Source of the DNA: Hydrogenothermaceae bacterium
Lineage (GTDB): Bacteria; Aquificota; Aquificia; Aquificales; Hydrogenothermaceae
Length of the DNA stretch: 64,000 nt
Reading direction: 5' to 3'
Assembly: GCA_026418535.1 (NCBI GenBank)
Contig: JAOABC010000006.1
Location: 1 to 64,000 of the forward strand
The notes under the pieces were generated by a model, which was given only the letters and a program-made list of their open reading frames with translations, ran no database searches and had not been told where the DNA came from. Each line of letters starts with the position of its first letter. Position 1 is the stretch's first letter. The translations under genes were made by a program, and so were the position numbers. Of the stretch, positions 19,734 to 28,519 are shown in pieces.

Positions 19734-20159
19734 CTACTCTTTCAAGGCTTTTAGAACTTTCTCGTCTAACTCTACCATCTTTTGGATATTTCCAGTATGT
19801 TCAAAAGGTATAACGCCTTTAACAGTAGCACCTGGGAAGAGGTTATCTACAACACTCTCTATCTCAACTTCCACAACAGATACAGGAAAAGGAATGTTCT
19901 CTATTCTCTCCTTTATCACTTTTCCGGTTCCATATATGGTAGATGCAACTTCCGGACCAAACACAGAGACACCAACGTAAGAATTATTCTTTATGTTCTC
20001 CACAGTCTTTGAGTTTGAACTTAGAGCTATCCTTAGAGTTTTTTCATCTTTAGCGATTAACCAGCTCACAAAGGCAAGATGCGCTTTACTGTCAAAAACG
20101 GTAGCCACTACAGATGGTGTTAGATCTTTAAGTAGAGCCTTTAAATTCTCAGAAAGCAT
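19734..20159 (-). CDS. Pyridoxamine-5'-phosphate-oxidase-fold (FMN-binding split barrel) protein
   Basis: A 141-residue protein with the split-barrel pattern of PNPOx-like flavin proteins (ATVFDSKAHLAFVSWL at the N terminus; a central NSKTVENIKNNSYVGVSVFG). Substrate and cofactor are unknown. The frame opens six codons earlier, but GGAGGGAG four bases before the ATG at 20159 decides the start. Monocistronic, converging on the radical SAM gene. Confidence 0.7.
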   Translation of the reverse strand: MLSENLKALLKDLTPSVVATVFDSKAHLAFVSWLIAKDEKTLRIALSSNSKTVENIKNNSYVGVSVFGPEVASTIYGTGKVIKERIENIPFPVSVVEVEIESVVDNLFPGATVKGVIPFEHTGNIQKMVELDEKVLKALKE

Positions 20160-20234
20160 AGTTCTCCCTCCAAGCATGGAATTACATATCTAAAGTTAAT
20201 ACACTCTTTGGAGATAATCAATGTTGTATATCAG

Positions 20235-20639
20235 TTAAACCTGAACCAGGTCTATTCTCTCTATGTTTATACCCTCTTCAAGGTTAGCAGGAATTATACC
20301 TCTTTCAGATATCTTCTCGTCTATCCTTTTAGGTTTTAGAGTTTTAATTATGTACTCCATAGCCTTGAAAGTTTTCTCCTTCCCACCACAGGTATAAACA
20401 TCTATAGCAGCGTATCCGTGCTCTGGCCAGGTATGGATTGAGATATGAGACTCCTCTAGTAGAATTACTCCTGTTGCTCCGTAAGGATTAAACTGGTGAT
20501 AGTGAGAAGAAAGTTTACTTAGATTTGCATACTTTACAGCACCTTCAAGAAGTGCTTTGATGTCTTCTACATGGTCTAATTTATCAAAATCAACTCCGTA
20601 AAGGTCAGCTAAGATATGCAGTCCGAGGGTTTTTTCCAT
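20235..20639 (-). CDS. speD: S-adenosylmethionine decarboxylase proenzyme
   Basis: Makes decarboxylated SAM, the aminopropyl donor for polyamines, which are important in thermophiles. The 134-residue prokaryotic class shows the self-processing site EESHISIHTWPE, cleaved between Glu63 and Ser64 to make the pyruvoyl group; His69 and Cys84 are the expected processing and catalytic residues. A strong AAGGAGG precedes its ATG. A 28-codon ORF with its own AGGAGG overlaps its start in another frame, which may regulate it. Confidence 0.96.
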   Translation of the reverse strand: MEKTLGLHILADLYGVDFDKLDHVEDIKALLEGAVKYANLSKLSSHYHQFNPYGATGVILLEESHISIHTWPEHGYAAIDVYTCGGKEKTFKAMEYIIKTLKPKRIDEKISERGIIPANLEEGINIERIDLVQV

Positions 20640-20695
20640 TTTCTTTCCTCCTTAATGATTTTTTCAAAAATTTTCGTCGGGCTACCACTGCCCAT
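20609..20695 (-). CDS. Possible 28-residue leader ORF overlapping speD
   Basis: An ATG at 20695 follows AAAGGAGG with a 10-base gap and opens a frame for MGSGSPTKIFEKIIKEER..., 28 residues, ending at a TAG at 20611-20609, that is 31 bases inside speD in the +1 frame. The speD ribosome site lies within it. It could be a translational attenuator for speD, or an accident; its peptide has no recognised relative. Confidence 0.4.
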   Translation of the reverse strand: MGSGSPTKIFEKIIKEERKWKKPSDCIS

Positions 20696-20833
20696 AGCAA
20701 AAAAACCTCCTTTGAAGTTAAAAAATGAAAGATATATTATAATTCATCTTTTAGATTTTTAAAAACAAATATACACAAAAAAAGTGCAAAGATTTTGTGT
20801 AAAATAATTTTAAAATTCTCAGAGGTTTAGCTG

Positions 20834-21748
20834 ATGTTCAAATCTATGTTCGAAAAGATAAAGAAGGGGATAGAGAAGACAAAAAGACAACTTATCGAAG
20901 GCTTTAGTAGTATTTCCTTTGGAAGAAAAGTAGATGAATCTCTTTTTGAGGATATTGAAGCCGTTCTGCTTAAGGCGGATGTTGGAGTTAAGTCCACCAA
21001 AGAAATAGTATCTTTTTTAAGACAGGAGAGTAAAAGGAGAAAGATAACAGAAGGCCAGGAGCTAAAAGAGCTTCTTAAGGAAAAACTTTACGACATACTA
21101 AAAGATTGTAAAGGAGATATCAGGTTCACAGGAGAAAAACCTGACGTGATACTTTTTCTTGGTATAAATGGAAGTGGTAAAACTACATCAGCAGGAAAGC
21201 TAGCATATCTACTCAAGAAAGATGGTTATTCTGTAGTTTTTGCTGCCGCTGACACCTTCAGAGCTGCTGCTATAGACCAGCTTGAGGTGTGGTCGGAAAG
21301 AGTTGGAGTAAGGATGATTAAACATCAGAGTGGTGCAGACCCATCTGCAGTAATGTTTGATGCCATAAACAGTGCCAAGAGTAGAGGAGAGGATATAGTC
21401 ATCGTAGACACTGCAGGAAGACTACACACAAAGGAACATCTTATGAAAGAACTCCAGAAGATAAAGAGGACTATTCAAAAGTTCTCTCCAAACCAACCTA
21501 TCGAGACCCTCCTCGTATTAGACGGAACCATAGGACAGAACTCCATAAACCAAGCAAAGACATTTAGAGAAGCTGCTGATGTTAGTGGTATTGTGATAAC
21601 TAAATTAGATGGAACCACAAAAGGTGGAGCGATAATACCTATATGTAAAGAGCTTGGGATACCTGTAAAGTTTATAGGAGTTGGAGAAAACCTTGACGAC
21701 TTACAACCCTTCAACCCAAAGGAGTTTGTGGACGCTCTATTTGATTAG
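20834..21748 (+). CDS. ftsY: Signal recognition particle receptor FtsY
   Basis: SRP-receptor GTPase that docks ribosome-nascent-chain complexes at the inner membrane. The 304-residue protein is the short form lacking the acidic A domain. It has the N domain, then GINGSGKTTSAGKLA near residue 116, DTFRAAAIDQ, DTAGRLHT and ITKLDGTTKGG. The SRP RNA partner is encoded at 62.1 kb. It converges on the epmA-like gene with a 4-base overlap. Confidence 0.96.
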   Translation: MFKSMFEKIKKGIEKTKRQLIEGFSSISFGRKVDESLFEDIEAVLLKADVGVKSTKEIVSFLRQESKRRKITEGQELKELLKEKLYDILKDCKGDIRFTGEKPDVILFLGINGSGKTTSAGKLAYLLKKDGYSVVFAAADTFRAAAIDQLEVWSERVGVRMIKHQSGADPSAVMFDAINSAKSRGEDIVIVDTAGRLHTKEHLMKELQKIKRTIQKFSPNQPIETLLVLDGTIGQNSINQAKTFREAADVSGIVITKLDGTTKGGAIIPICKELGIPVKFIGVGENLDDLQPFNPKEFVDALFD

Positions 21749-22677
21749 AAGTGTATGTCCTCTCTATCAAACATAACCATGAAGAGCCTGTCTATACCTA
21801 AGGATGCCCCACTACATTCCGGAAGTTCTTTGACAGCCTCCACAAACTCTTCGTCTACAGTGTACTCAAACCCCTCTCTCCTTTTCTTCTTTACTTCTTC
21901 CTCAAACCTTCTCCGTTGCTCCCGATGGTCGTTTAGCTCCCAGTATCCATTCACCAGCTCAATCCCATCTATATAAGCCTCAAACCTCTTTCCTTTTCCA
22001 TCCACAACCCTAGAAAGAGCTGCAAACTCTGGAGGATAATCGTAGATAAATACTGGCCTCTCAGCCCCCAACCTTGGCTCAACATAGAAAGCATACACCC
22101 TATAGAAGATCTCCTCAAACTCCTCTATAGGCCTCAACAAACCTTCCTTCTCCCGAAGGAAGCTATTTAAACTGTCTATGTCTGGGTAACAACCTGTATA
22201 ACGATAAAAAGCCTCATCCACACTGACCTTATCCCAATCCCTAAGGTTATACTTCTTGCCCCTGAAGAAAAAAGTATCAGAGCAATGAACAGCTCTGCAG
22301 GATGTTAAGAATATTTCTTTTGTGTCCTCCATTAGATCATCTAAACTGTAGCCGACCCTGTACCACTCAAGCATAGTAAACTCTATTTTATGTTTTTTTG
22401 AGCCTTCAAAATTCCTAAACACTTTGGTTATCTGGAATATATGAGACTTTACCTTAGAGAGAATCTTTTTCATCTGGATTTCCGGCGAGGTATGGAGATA
22501 TCTTTTTAGCCTTCCCTTCCTTTCATTGAAAAGATTAACCTCAACCGGATATACATTAGGATCTAAGTTAGGATACTCTTGAGCTATATCTGTAATAACT
22601 TCTATGGCCTCTGTTTGGTAAAAGTGATCTCTAATGCTTCTAAGTATATCAGACTTTCTTTTATAGATATGGAGCAT
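21745..22677 (-). CDS. EF-P lysine-ligase-like protein (EpmA/GenX, class II LysRS paralogue)
   Basis: A 310-residue class II synthetase core without an anticodon-binding domain. Motif 2 can be seen as KVFRNFEGSKKHKIEFTMLEWYRVG (split here for brevity around residue 85-110) and motif 3 as GASLGIDRLFMV near 292. This matches EpmA, which adds (R)-beta-lysine to elongation factor P. Neither epmB nor efp is in the window, so the modification is inferred. It follows rpmA after a strong hairpin. Confidence 0.85.
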   Translation of the reverse strand: MLHIYKRKSDILRSIRDHFYQTEAIEVITDIAQEYPNLDPNVYPVEVNLFNERKGRLKRYLHTSPEIQMKKILSKVKSHIFQITKVFRNFEGSKKHKIEFTMLEWYRVGYSLDDLMEDTKEIFLTSCRAVHCSDTFFFRGKKYNLRDWDKVSVDEAFYRYTGCYPDIDSLNSFLREKEGLLRPIEEFEEIFYRVYAFYVEPRLGAERPVFIYDYPPEFAALSRVVDGKGKRFEAYIDGIELVNGYWELNDHREQRRRFEEEVKKKRREGFEYTVDEEFVEAVKELPECSGASLGIDRLFMVMFDREDIHF

Positions 22678-22685
22678 CGTATAAG

Positions 22686-22706
22686 ATGGGGACCGGAGGT
22701 CCCCAT
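22686..22706 (-). terminator. Perfect 9-bp hairpin between rpmA and the epmA-like gene
   Basis: ATGGGGACC and GGTCCCCAT are perfect inverted repeats with a 3-base loop, six bases after the rpmA stop. No T run follows on the minus strand, so it is a possible attenuator or RNA-end stabiliser rather than a classic terminator. Confidence 0.55.
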
Positions 22707-22711
22707 AGATC

Positions 22712-22969
22712 TTAGGATTCTAGTGGATATACGCTTACTACCTTCTTTCCTTTTGAAGTCTCAAACTTAACCTTCCCATCTATAAGGGCAAAGATAGTAT
22801 AGTCTTTTCCTAAACCTACATTTTTCCCAGGGTAAATCTTAGTTCCTCTCTGTCTTACAAGGATATTTCCTGCTCTAACAACCTGACCATCGTACCTCTT
22901 CACACCAAGGCGTTTAGATATACTATCACGACCGTTACGTGTAGAACCACCACTCGCTTTTGATGCCAT
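22712..22969 (-). CDS. rpmA: Ribosomal protein bL27
   Basis: An 85-residue basic protein with the diagnostic start [16 protein letters not shown] and the [17 protein letters not shown] core. bL27 sits at the peptidyl-transferase centre. It follows rplU by 12 bases, the standard rplU-rpmA pair. No N-terminal cleavage extension of the Firmicutes type is present. Confidence 0.98.
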   Translation of the reverse strand: MASKASGGSTRNGRDSISKRLGVKRYDGQVVRAGNILVRQRGTKIYPGKNVGLGKDYTIFALIDGKVKFETSKGKKVVSVYPLES

Positions 22970-22981
22970 CTTCTATCCTCC

Positions 22982-23272
22982 TTAAACTATTTCTTCGATC
23001 TTTATTAAAGAGTAAGGTTGCCTGTGTCCATTTAACTTATCGTAATGTTTTTTACGCTTATACTTAAACACCAAGATCTTTTTGTGTTTATCATGCTTTA
23101 AAACTGTTGCCTTTACAGTTCCTTCAGTTCTTAAAGAACCGTCATCCCCTCTAATAAAGACAGCAGGTAGCTCTACTGTATCACCTTCTTTCACATGTAG
23201 CTTCTCAACCTTCAACAGCACTCCTTTCTCTACTTTATACTGTTTTCCACCTGCTTTAACAATAGCATACAT
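22982..23272 (-). CDS. rplU: Ribosomal protein bL21
   Basis: The 96-residue protein starts MYAIVKAGGKQYKVEKG and ends with the HRQPYSLIKI signature of bL21. The frame is open upstream to 23320, but GGAGGT nine bases before the ATG at 23272 and family length fix the start. Encoded directly upstream of rpmA. Confidence 0.97.
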   Translation of the reverse strand: MYAIVKAGGKQYKVEKGVLLKVEKLHVKEGDTVELPAVFIRGDDGSLRTEGTVKATVLKHDKHKKILVFKYKRKKHYDKLNGHRQPYSLIKIEEIV

Positions 23273-23325
23273 AATGGACATACCTCCGCTAAATAAAAAA
23301 TTAATATAATAGTATATCACAAATT

Positions 23326-23910
23326 TCAGTTTTTAATGTTTTCAAAGATAAAGCTTATAAGCTCTCCTATACCCATCCCTTCTTTTGCTGAGGTTAGCAT
23401 TATCCTATCGTGCTTCAAATCTAATGTTTTCTTTATCATCTTTTTAACCCTTGCCTTCTCGCTCTGGTTTAACTTGTCTACCTTTGTTGCCACAACAACG
23501 TATGGAATACTGTAACTCTCTAACCACTCTTTCATTAGAAAATCAAGATTAGTAGGTGGATACCTACTATCTACAAGCATTATAACCATCTTCAAGTTCT
23601 CTCTGTTCAGCAGATAGTTCTCTATCATCTTCTGCCAGTTTAATCTTTCAGATTTTGAGACAGAGGCAAAACCATAACCAGGTAGGTCAACAAAGTAAAT
23701 ATCGTCCCCGAAGGAGAAAAAGTTTATAAGTCTTGTTTTTCCCGGAGTAGCACTGACTTTTGCTACAGATCTTTTAAATATAGCGTTTATAAGAGAGGAT
23801 TTCCCTACATTTGATCTTCCAACTACAGCAACTTCCGGCTTATCTGGAAGGGGAAACTCTTGAGGCTTAGTAGCACTCTTTATGAACCTTATGCTATTTA
23901 TACTACTCAT
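23326..23910 (-). CDS. engB: Ribosome-assembly GTPase EngB/YsxC
   Basis: A 194-residue circular-order small GTPase with G1 GRSNVGKSSLIN (about 31-42), G3 DLPGYGFA and G4 TKVDK. It assists maturation of the large ribosomal subunit. It begins 3 bases after clpX, in the conserved clpX-(lon)-engB neighbourhood. Confidence 0.95.
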   Translation of the reverse strand: MSSINSIRFIKSATKPQEFPLPDKPEVAVVGRSNVGKSSLINAIFKRSVAKVSATPGKTRLINFFSFGDDIYFVDLPGYGFASVSKSERLNWQKMIENYLLNRENLKMVIMLVDSRYPPTNLDFLMKEWLESYSIPYVVVATKVDKLNQSEKARVKKMIKKTLDLKHDRIMLTSAKEGMGIGELISFIFENIKN

Positions 23911-23913
23911 CTT

Positions 23914-25137
23914 TTAACTTACTTTCTCGTGTATATGTACAGGTGGCTTCTCCTTCCTAACTACCTCTCTATCTACTACCACTTTTTTGAGAGTTTTACT
24001 ACTTGGGGCATCGAACATAACATCCAGCATTATATCCTCAATTATAGCTCTCAATCCCCTTGCTCCTGTTTTCCTCTCTATAGCCTCCTTTGCTATCTCT
24101 CTTAGAGCATCCGGAGTAAACTCCAGCTCTATACCATCTATAGCCAAAAGACTCTGATACTGTTTTACAAGAGCGTTCTTCGGCTCTGTTAAGACTCTCA
24201 CCAGCATGTCTTCATCTAGTTCTTCTAAAGTGGCTATAACTGGTATCCTTCCAAGGAACTCTGGGATGAGTCCAAATTTTATAAGATCTTCAACTCTAAC
24301 TTGAGAGAGGAGGCTCTTTTCCTCCTTCTTAGATTTTATATCCGCTCCAAAACCTATAGCTTTTTTCCCTATCCTCTGTCTGATTATATCCTCAAGACCA
24401 ACAAAGGCACCTCCTAATATGAAGAGTATATTTGTAGTATCTATCTGGATGAACTCCTGGTGTGGATGTTTTCTTCCTCCTTGAGGGGGGACATTTGCCA
24501 TTGTTCCTTCCAGTATCTTAAGGAGTGCCTGCTGGACACCTTCTCCAGATACATCCCTAGTGATAGAAGGGTTGTCTCCCGATTTTTTAGCAATTTTATC
24601 TACTTCATCTATGTAAACTATTCCCCTTTCAGCTGCCTCTACATCAAAGTCCGCATTCTGAAGGAGTCTTGCCAGTATACTCTCCACGTCCTCTCCAACA
24701 TACCCAGCCTCTGTTATGTTAGTTGCATCAGCTATGGCAAACGGAACATTTAATATCTTTGCAAGTGTCTTAGCTAGAAGTGTCTTCCCAGAGCCAGTAG
24801 GGCCTATGAGGAGTATATTACTCTTCTCTATCTCCACATCTTTATTTTTATAGAGATTTTTCTGGTAGATCCTTTTATAGTGGTTGTATACAGCTACTGA
24901 AAGTATCTTTTTTGCCTTTTCTTGACCTATAACATACTGCTCCAATATCTCTTTTATCTTGTTCGGAGTAGGTAACTGTTCCAAACCTTCAAACTTCCTC
25001 TCCTCAAGCTGCTCTTCCAGTATGGTGTGTAAGCTCCCTATACAGCCATCACATATCATTATCCCATTTGGGCCTTCTACTAAGAGCTTTACCTTGCTTT
25101 CTGCTTTTCCACAGAAAGAACACTTTTTCTTTGTCAT
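23914..25137 (-). CDS. clpX: ATP-dependent Clp protease ATP-binding subunit ClpX
   Basis: Hexameric unfoldase that feeds ClpP. The N-terminal zinc-binding domain (CSFCGK... and CDGC within residues 5-32), Walker [13 protein letters not shown] near 113, Walker [11 protein letters not shown], the [15 protein letters not shown]-type pore/helix region (here [13 protein letters not shown]) and sensor [10 protein letters not shown] are seen. 407 residues is full length. The ATG lies 3 bases after the clpP stop. Confidence 0.97.
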   Translation of the reverse strand: MTKKKCSFCGKAESKVKLLVEGPNGIMICDGCIGSLHTILEEQLEERKFEGLEQLPTPNKIKEILEQYVIGQEKAKKILSVAVYNHYKRIYQKNLYKNKDVEIEKSNILLIGPTGSGKTLLAKTLAKILNVPFAIADATNITEAGYVGEDVESILARLLQNADFDVEAAERGIVYIDEVDKIAKKSGDNPSITRDVSGEGVQQALLKILEGTMANVPPQGGRKHPHQEFIQIDTTNILFILGGAFVGLEDIIRQRIGKKAIGFGADIKSKKEEKSLLSQVRVEDLIKFGLIPEFLGRIPVIATLEELDEDMLVRVLTEPKNALVKQYQSLLAIDGIELEFTPDALREIAKEAIERKTGARGLRAIIEDIMLDVMFDAPSSKTLKKVVVDREVVRKEKPPVHIHEKVS

Positions 25138-25140
25138 CCT

Positions 25141-25746
25141 CTACCTATCCCCTCTTTTCTCTATTACTTTATCTATAAGACCGTATTCAACAGCCTCTTG
25201 AGCAGACATGAAGTAGTCTCTCTCTGTGTCAGCTTCTATTTTCTCTATAGGTTGCCCTGTGTGTTTCGCAAGGTATTCATTTAGCATCCTCTTTAGTCTC
25301 AGTATTTCTTTAGCATGTATCTCTATGTCTGTCGCTTGACCTTGAAAACCACCAAGAGGCTGGTGGATCATGATTCTCGAGTTTGGTAGAGAGAACCTTT
25401 TTCCTTTGGCTCCGGCCGAGAGTAGAAATGCTCCCATTGAAGCTGCCTGCCCTAAACAGATCGTGACTACATCTGGTTTTATGTAGTTCATCGTGTCGTA
25501 TATAGCAAGACCGGCTGTTACTACACCACCTGGAGAGTTTATGTACATGTATATATCTTTTTCCGGGTCTTCAGCCTCCAAGAAGAGAAGCTGGGCTATT
25601 ATCAGGTTTGCAATGTAATCGTCTATAGGTGTTCCAAGGAGTATTATCCTATCCCTAAGAAGCCTTGAGTATATATCGTAAGCCCTCTCACCTTTTGGAG
25701 TCTGCTCTATAACTATTGGGACTAATTGGTTTAGTATTTTATCCAT
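25141..25746 (-). CDS. clpP: ATP-dependent Clp protease proteolytic subunit ClpP
   Basis: Serine protease barrel. The active Ser is in [14 protein letters not shown] (near residue 97), His in [11 protein letters not shown] (near 122), and the Asp follows near 171. The N terminus ([23 protein letters not shown]) is typical. It overlaps the end of tig by 8 bases and is followed by clpX. Confidence 0.97.
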   Translation of the reverse strand: MDKILNQLVPIVIEQTPKGERAYDIYSRLLRDRIILLGTPIDDYIANLIIAQLLFLEAEDPEKDIYMYINSPGGVVTAGLAIYDTMNYIKPDVVTICLGQAASMGAFLLSAGAKGKRFSLPNSRIMIHQPLGGFQGQATDIEIHAKEILRLKRMLNEYLAKHTGQPIEKIEADTERDYFMSAQEAVEYGLIDKVIEKRGDR

Positions 25747-27058
25747 TTTTCTCCTCTACTTTTTCTTCTTGTTGTTTTATGCTCTGTTCTAACTCTTCCT
25801 TGGATAGTTCTTTAATATTTGCCTTTTTGGTTATCAAGTCAAGAGCTTTCTGTCTTCTTATATCAGATTTTATACCTTCCATCATATTCTTCTCTTCAAG
25901 ATACCTCTTTAGTTCATCTGGAGAGGTGTTATATGCCTTCGAAAGGTTCTGCAACTGTTGATCTATTTCCTCATCTGTGAGTTCTATATTCTCTTTCTCA
26001 GCTATCTTTGTTAAGATGAACATAACTCTCACATTGTTAGTGGCGGTTTTAAGGAGAGACTCTCTAGCTGCATTTATCATATCTCTGTTTGGCTTTATAC
26101 CATAACTCTCTAACTGCTGTGCATACCTGTTTACTAAATTTTCAAACTCTTTCTCTAAGATGGAGTTTGGAACCGGAAAGTCATACTCAGTAACTAATTT
26201 ATTCAGTATCTTCTGCTGTATATCCTGGTTCTGGAGGCTTTTAATTTGGTCTTCTATCTGTTTTCTTATCTTTTCTCTGGCTTCCTCTACATTCTCTCCC
26301 AAGTTTATAGATTTTACAAACTCATCATTAAACTCAGGTAGTACCTTCTTCCTAACTTCAAGGATCTCTATCTCTATTCTTGCTCTTCCTATCTCTTCAC
26401 CCTTTTGGTTGTATAAAGGTGCATCCTCCAAAACTACCTTATCTCCAGCTTTTTTTCCTTTTAGTTGTTCTTCTATCTCTGGTCTTAGAGTTCCAGAGCC
26501 AATTACAGTTTCAAATTCATCCTCTTCTTTTTCACCACTTCTAGATTCTATAAAGTATTTAATCTTTACTTGGTCTGTAGTTTCCACTTCTTTGTCAGCT
26601 AGTTCGTATTTTGCATTTCTCTCCTTTATATTCTGAATAGCTTTTTGGATATCCTCTTCTTTAACTTCTGCCTTTATAGTCTCTACTTCTATACCTTCGT
26701 AAGGCTTGAGTTCAAACTCTGGAGCAACTTCAAAACTTACCTTGAACTTCAACTTCTCATCTTCCTCTAACTCTACCTCCCCAAAGAGCACCTCTTGAAC
26801 TACTGGCTTTAGACCTTCTCTCTCTAAAATTTCATTTAGATATCTATTAACGTAGTTTCTTGCTACTTCCTCTTTTATCTCGTCTTTATACCTTGCCTTC
26901 ACTATATTCTTTGGAACATTACCCTTCCTAAATCCGGGAATGTTTGCAACTTTAGATATCTCTGATAAAACCTCATCAAATATACCTTTTACTTTATCTC
27001 CCTCATCGGAGATAGTTAAGGTTCTAACAAGTTCTTGAGATTCCACCACTACGTTCAT
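25739..27058 (-). CDS. tig: Trigger factor
   Basis: Ribosome-associated chaperone and prolyl isomerase. The 439-residue protein begins with the ribosome-binding domain containing [12 protein letters not shown] near residue 42, continues through a FKBP-type domain (~150-245) and ends in a long acidic helical chaperone domain. It heads the tig-clpP-clpX-engB run, a widespread bacterial order. Confidence 0.96.
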   Translation of the reverse strand: MNVVVESQELVRTLTISDEGDKVKGIFDEVLSEISKVANIPGFRKGNVPKNIVKARYKDEIKEEVARNYVNRYLNEILEREGLKPVVQEVLFGEVELEEDEKLKFKVSFEVAPEFELKPYEGIEVETIKAEVKEEDIQKAIQNIKERNAKYELADKEVETTDQVKIKYFIESRSGEKEEDEFETVIGSGTLRPEIEEQLKGKKAGDKVVLEDAPLYNQKGEEIGRARIEIEILEVRKKVLPEFNDEFVKSINLGENVEEAREKIRKQIEDQIKSLQNQDIQQKILNKLVTEYDFPVPNSILEKEFENLVNRYAQQLESYGIKPNRDMINAARESLLKTATNNVRVMFILTKIAEKENIELTDEEIDQQLQNLSKAYNTSPDELKRYLEEKNMMEGIKSDIRRQKALDLITKKANIKELSKEELEQSIKQQEEKVEEKNG

Positions 27059-27160
27059 TTACTTTTCTCCTCTCAAAAATTATTTTAAGGTAAGCTTATA
27101 TTTTATTATAAAAAACTCCGTTAAACAAGGAGAAAAAGGGAAGCTGTAAAAAAACAAAAG

Positions 27161-27265
27161 TCATTGATATACAATAACAATCCAGTATGTCACAAAAAAT
27201 ACCAAAAATATTAACTCCAATACAATCATATAAACTAGATATTTCCTGGTCCTATCTCCATCCAT
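27161..27265 (-). CDS. Possible small single-pass membrane protein
   Basis: A 34-codon frame with a charged N terminus (MDGDRTRKY) followed by ~22 hydrophobic residues and a short tail, lying alone in the 330-base gap between tig and carA. The frame stays open 15 codons upstream without an obvious start, and the ribosome site is weak. I see no other feature in this gap except A+T-rich promoter-like sequence before carA. Confidence 0.3.
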   Translation of the reverse strand: MDGDRTRKYLVYMIVLELIFLVFFVTYWIVIVYQ

Positions 27266-27388
27266 ATACCTATTATCATATTGAGGGATTATCTTGAATG
27301 ATTTGAAGATAGCAGAACATTAAGAATACATTAAGAGTAAGAAAAGATAGTTTAAAATATTTTAGCTAATTTTTTGTAGAGGTTTTTT

Positions 27389-28519
27389 ATGGAAAAGGCT
27401 ATACTTGCATTGGAAAATGGACACTTTTTCTACGGATGGACTTTCTCCAAAGGAGCTAAAGGTGAAACCGGAGGAGAGGTCATTTTCAACACATCAATGA
27501 CAGGCTATCAAGAGATACTTACAGACCCATCTTATAAAGGTCAGATAGTAGTTATGACTCCTTCAGAAGTTGGAAACTATGGTGTTAATTTTGAAGACCC
27601 TCAGTCTGAAAAGGTTTGGGTAAATGGGTTCGTAGTTAAAGATATACCTCAGGTTTATTCTAACTACAGGGCAACAAAGAGTCTTCAAGAATACCTCAAC
27701 GATAACGATGTTGTGGGTATATTTGGGGTTGATACCAGGGCAGTAGTCCGGATTCTCCGGAACTATGGGGTTATGAAAGGTTACATAGGGATTGGGAATA
27801 TCTCTCCTCAAGAGGCTGTAAGAAAGGCCAGGAGCATACCGGATATATCTGAGCTTGATTTAGTGGCACAGGTATCAAGAAAGGAAGAATACAGATGGAC
27901 ACAGAAGAGTTGGAAGTGGCTAGTAGGTTATCAAGAACAGACAGAGTTCAAATACAAAGTTGCAGTGATAGACTACGGTGTAAAGAGAGACATCCTCCGG
28001 CTTCTTGTGGACAGAGGTTTAGAGTTAGTCTGCTTCCCTTATAACGTATCAGCAGAAGAAGTCCTATCCATAAGCCCTGATGGAATATTCCTATCAAATG
28101 GTCCTGGAGACCCTGCTACACTGAAATACCAGATAGACCAGATAAAGAAGCTTATACCGAAGGGGATACCCATGTTTGGTATCTGTCTTGGTCATCAGCT
28201 TCTATCTTGGGCTTTTGGTGGAAGGACTTACAAACTTGAGTTTGGACATCACGGAGGTAACCATCCTGTAAAGAATCTTAAAACTGGAAGGGTTGAGATA
28301 ACTGCCCAGAACCACAACTACGCTACAGACGAAACAAAACTACCCCAGGATATAGAGATAACTCATATAAACCTGAACGACAACACTATAGAAGGGATGA
28401 GGCATAAAAACTATCCTGTATTCTCTATACAGCACCATCCGGAGGCAGCACCAGGACCTCACGACTCATTCAATGTATTCGATGAGTTTTTAAGGTTGAT
28501 AAAGGAATCAAAAACTTGA
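27389..28519 (+). CDS. carA: Carbamoyl-phosphate synthase small subunit
   Basis: Glutaminase subunit that passes ammonia to CarB for pyrimidine and arginine synthesis. The class I amidotransferase domain is complete: Cys in FGICLGHQLL (near residue 263), His and Glu in QHHPEAAPGPHD near the C terminus. carB is not adjacent. The CDF gene begins within its stop codon (TTGA overlap). Confidence 0.96.
   Translation: MEKAILALENGHFFYGWTFSKGAKGETGGEVIFNTSMTGYQEILTDPSYKGQIVVMTPSEVGNYGVNFEDPQSEKVWVNGFVVKDIPQVYSNYRATKSLQEYLNDNDVVGIFGVDTRAVVRILRNYGVMKGYIGIGNISPQEAVRKARSIPDISELDLVAQVSRKEEYRWTQKSWKWLVGYQEQTEFKYKVAVIDYGVKRDILRLLVDRGLELVCFPYNVSAEEVLSISPDGIFLSNGPGDPATLKYQIDQIKKLIPKGIPMFGICLGHQLLSWAFGGRTYKLEFGHHGGNHPVKNLKTGRVEITAQNHNYATDETKLPQDIEITHINLNDNTIEGMRHKNYPVFSIQHHPEAAPGPHDSFNVFDEFLRLIKESKT

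Noticed and set aside
20640-20833. A riboswitch (SAM or polyamine type) before speD
   Set aside because: I could not draw a convincing multi-stem aptamer or any known conserved core; only the small ORF stands out.
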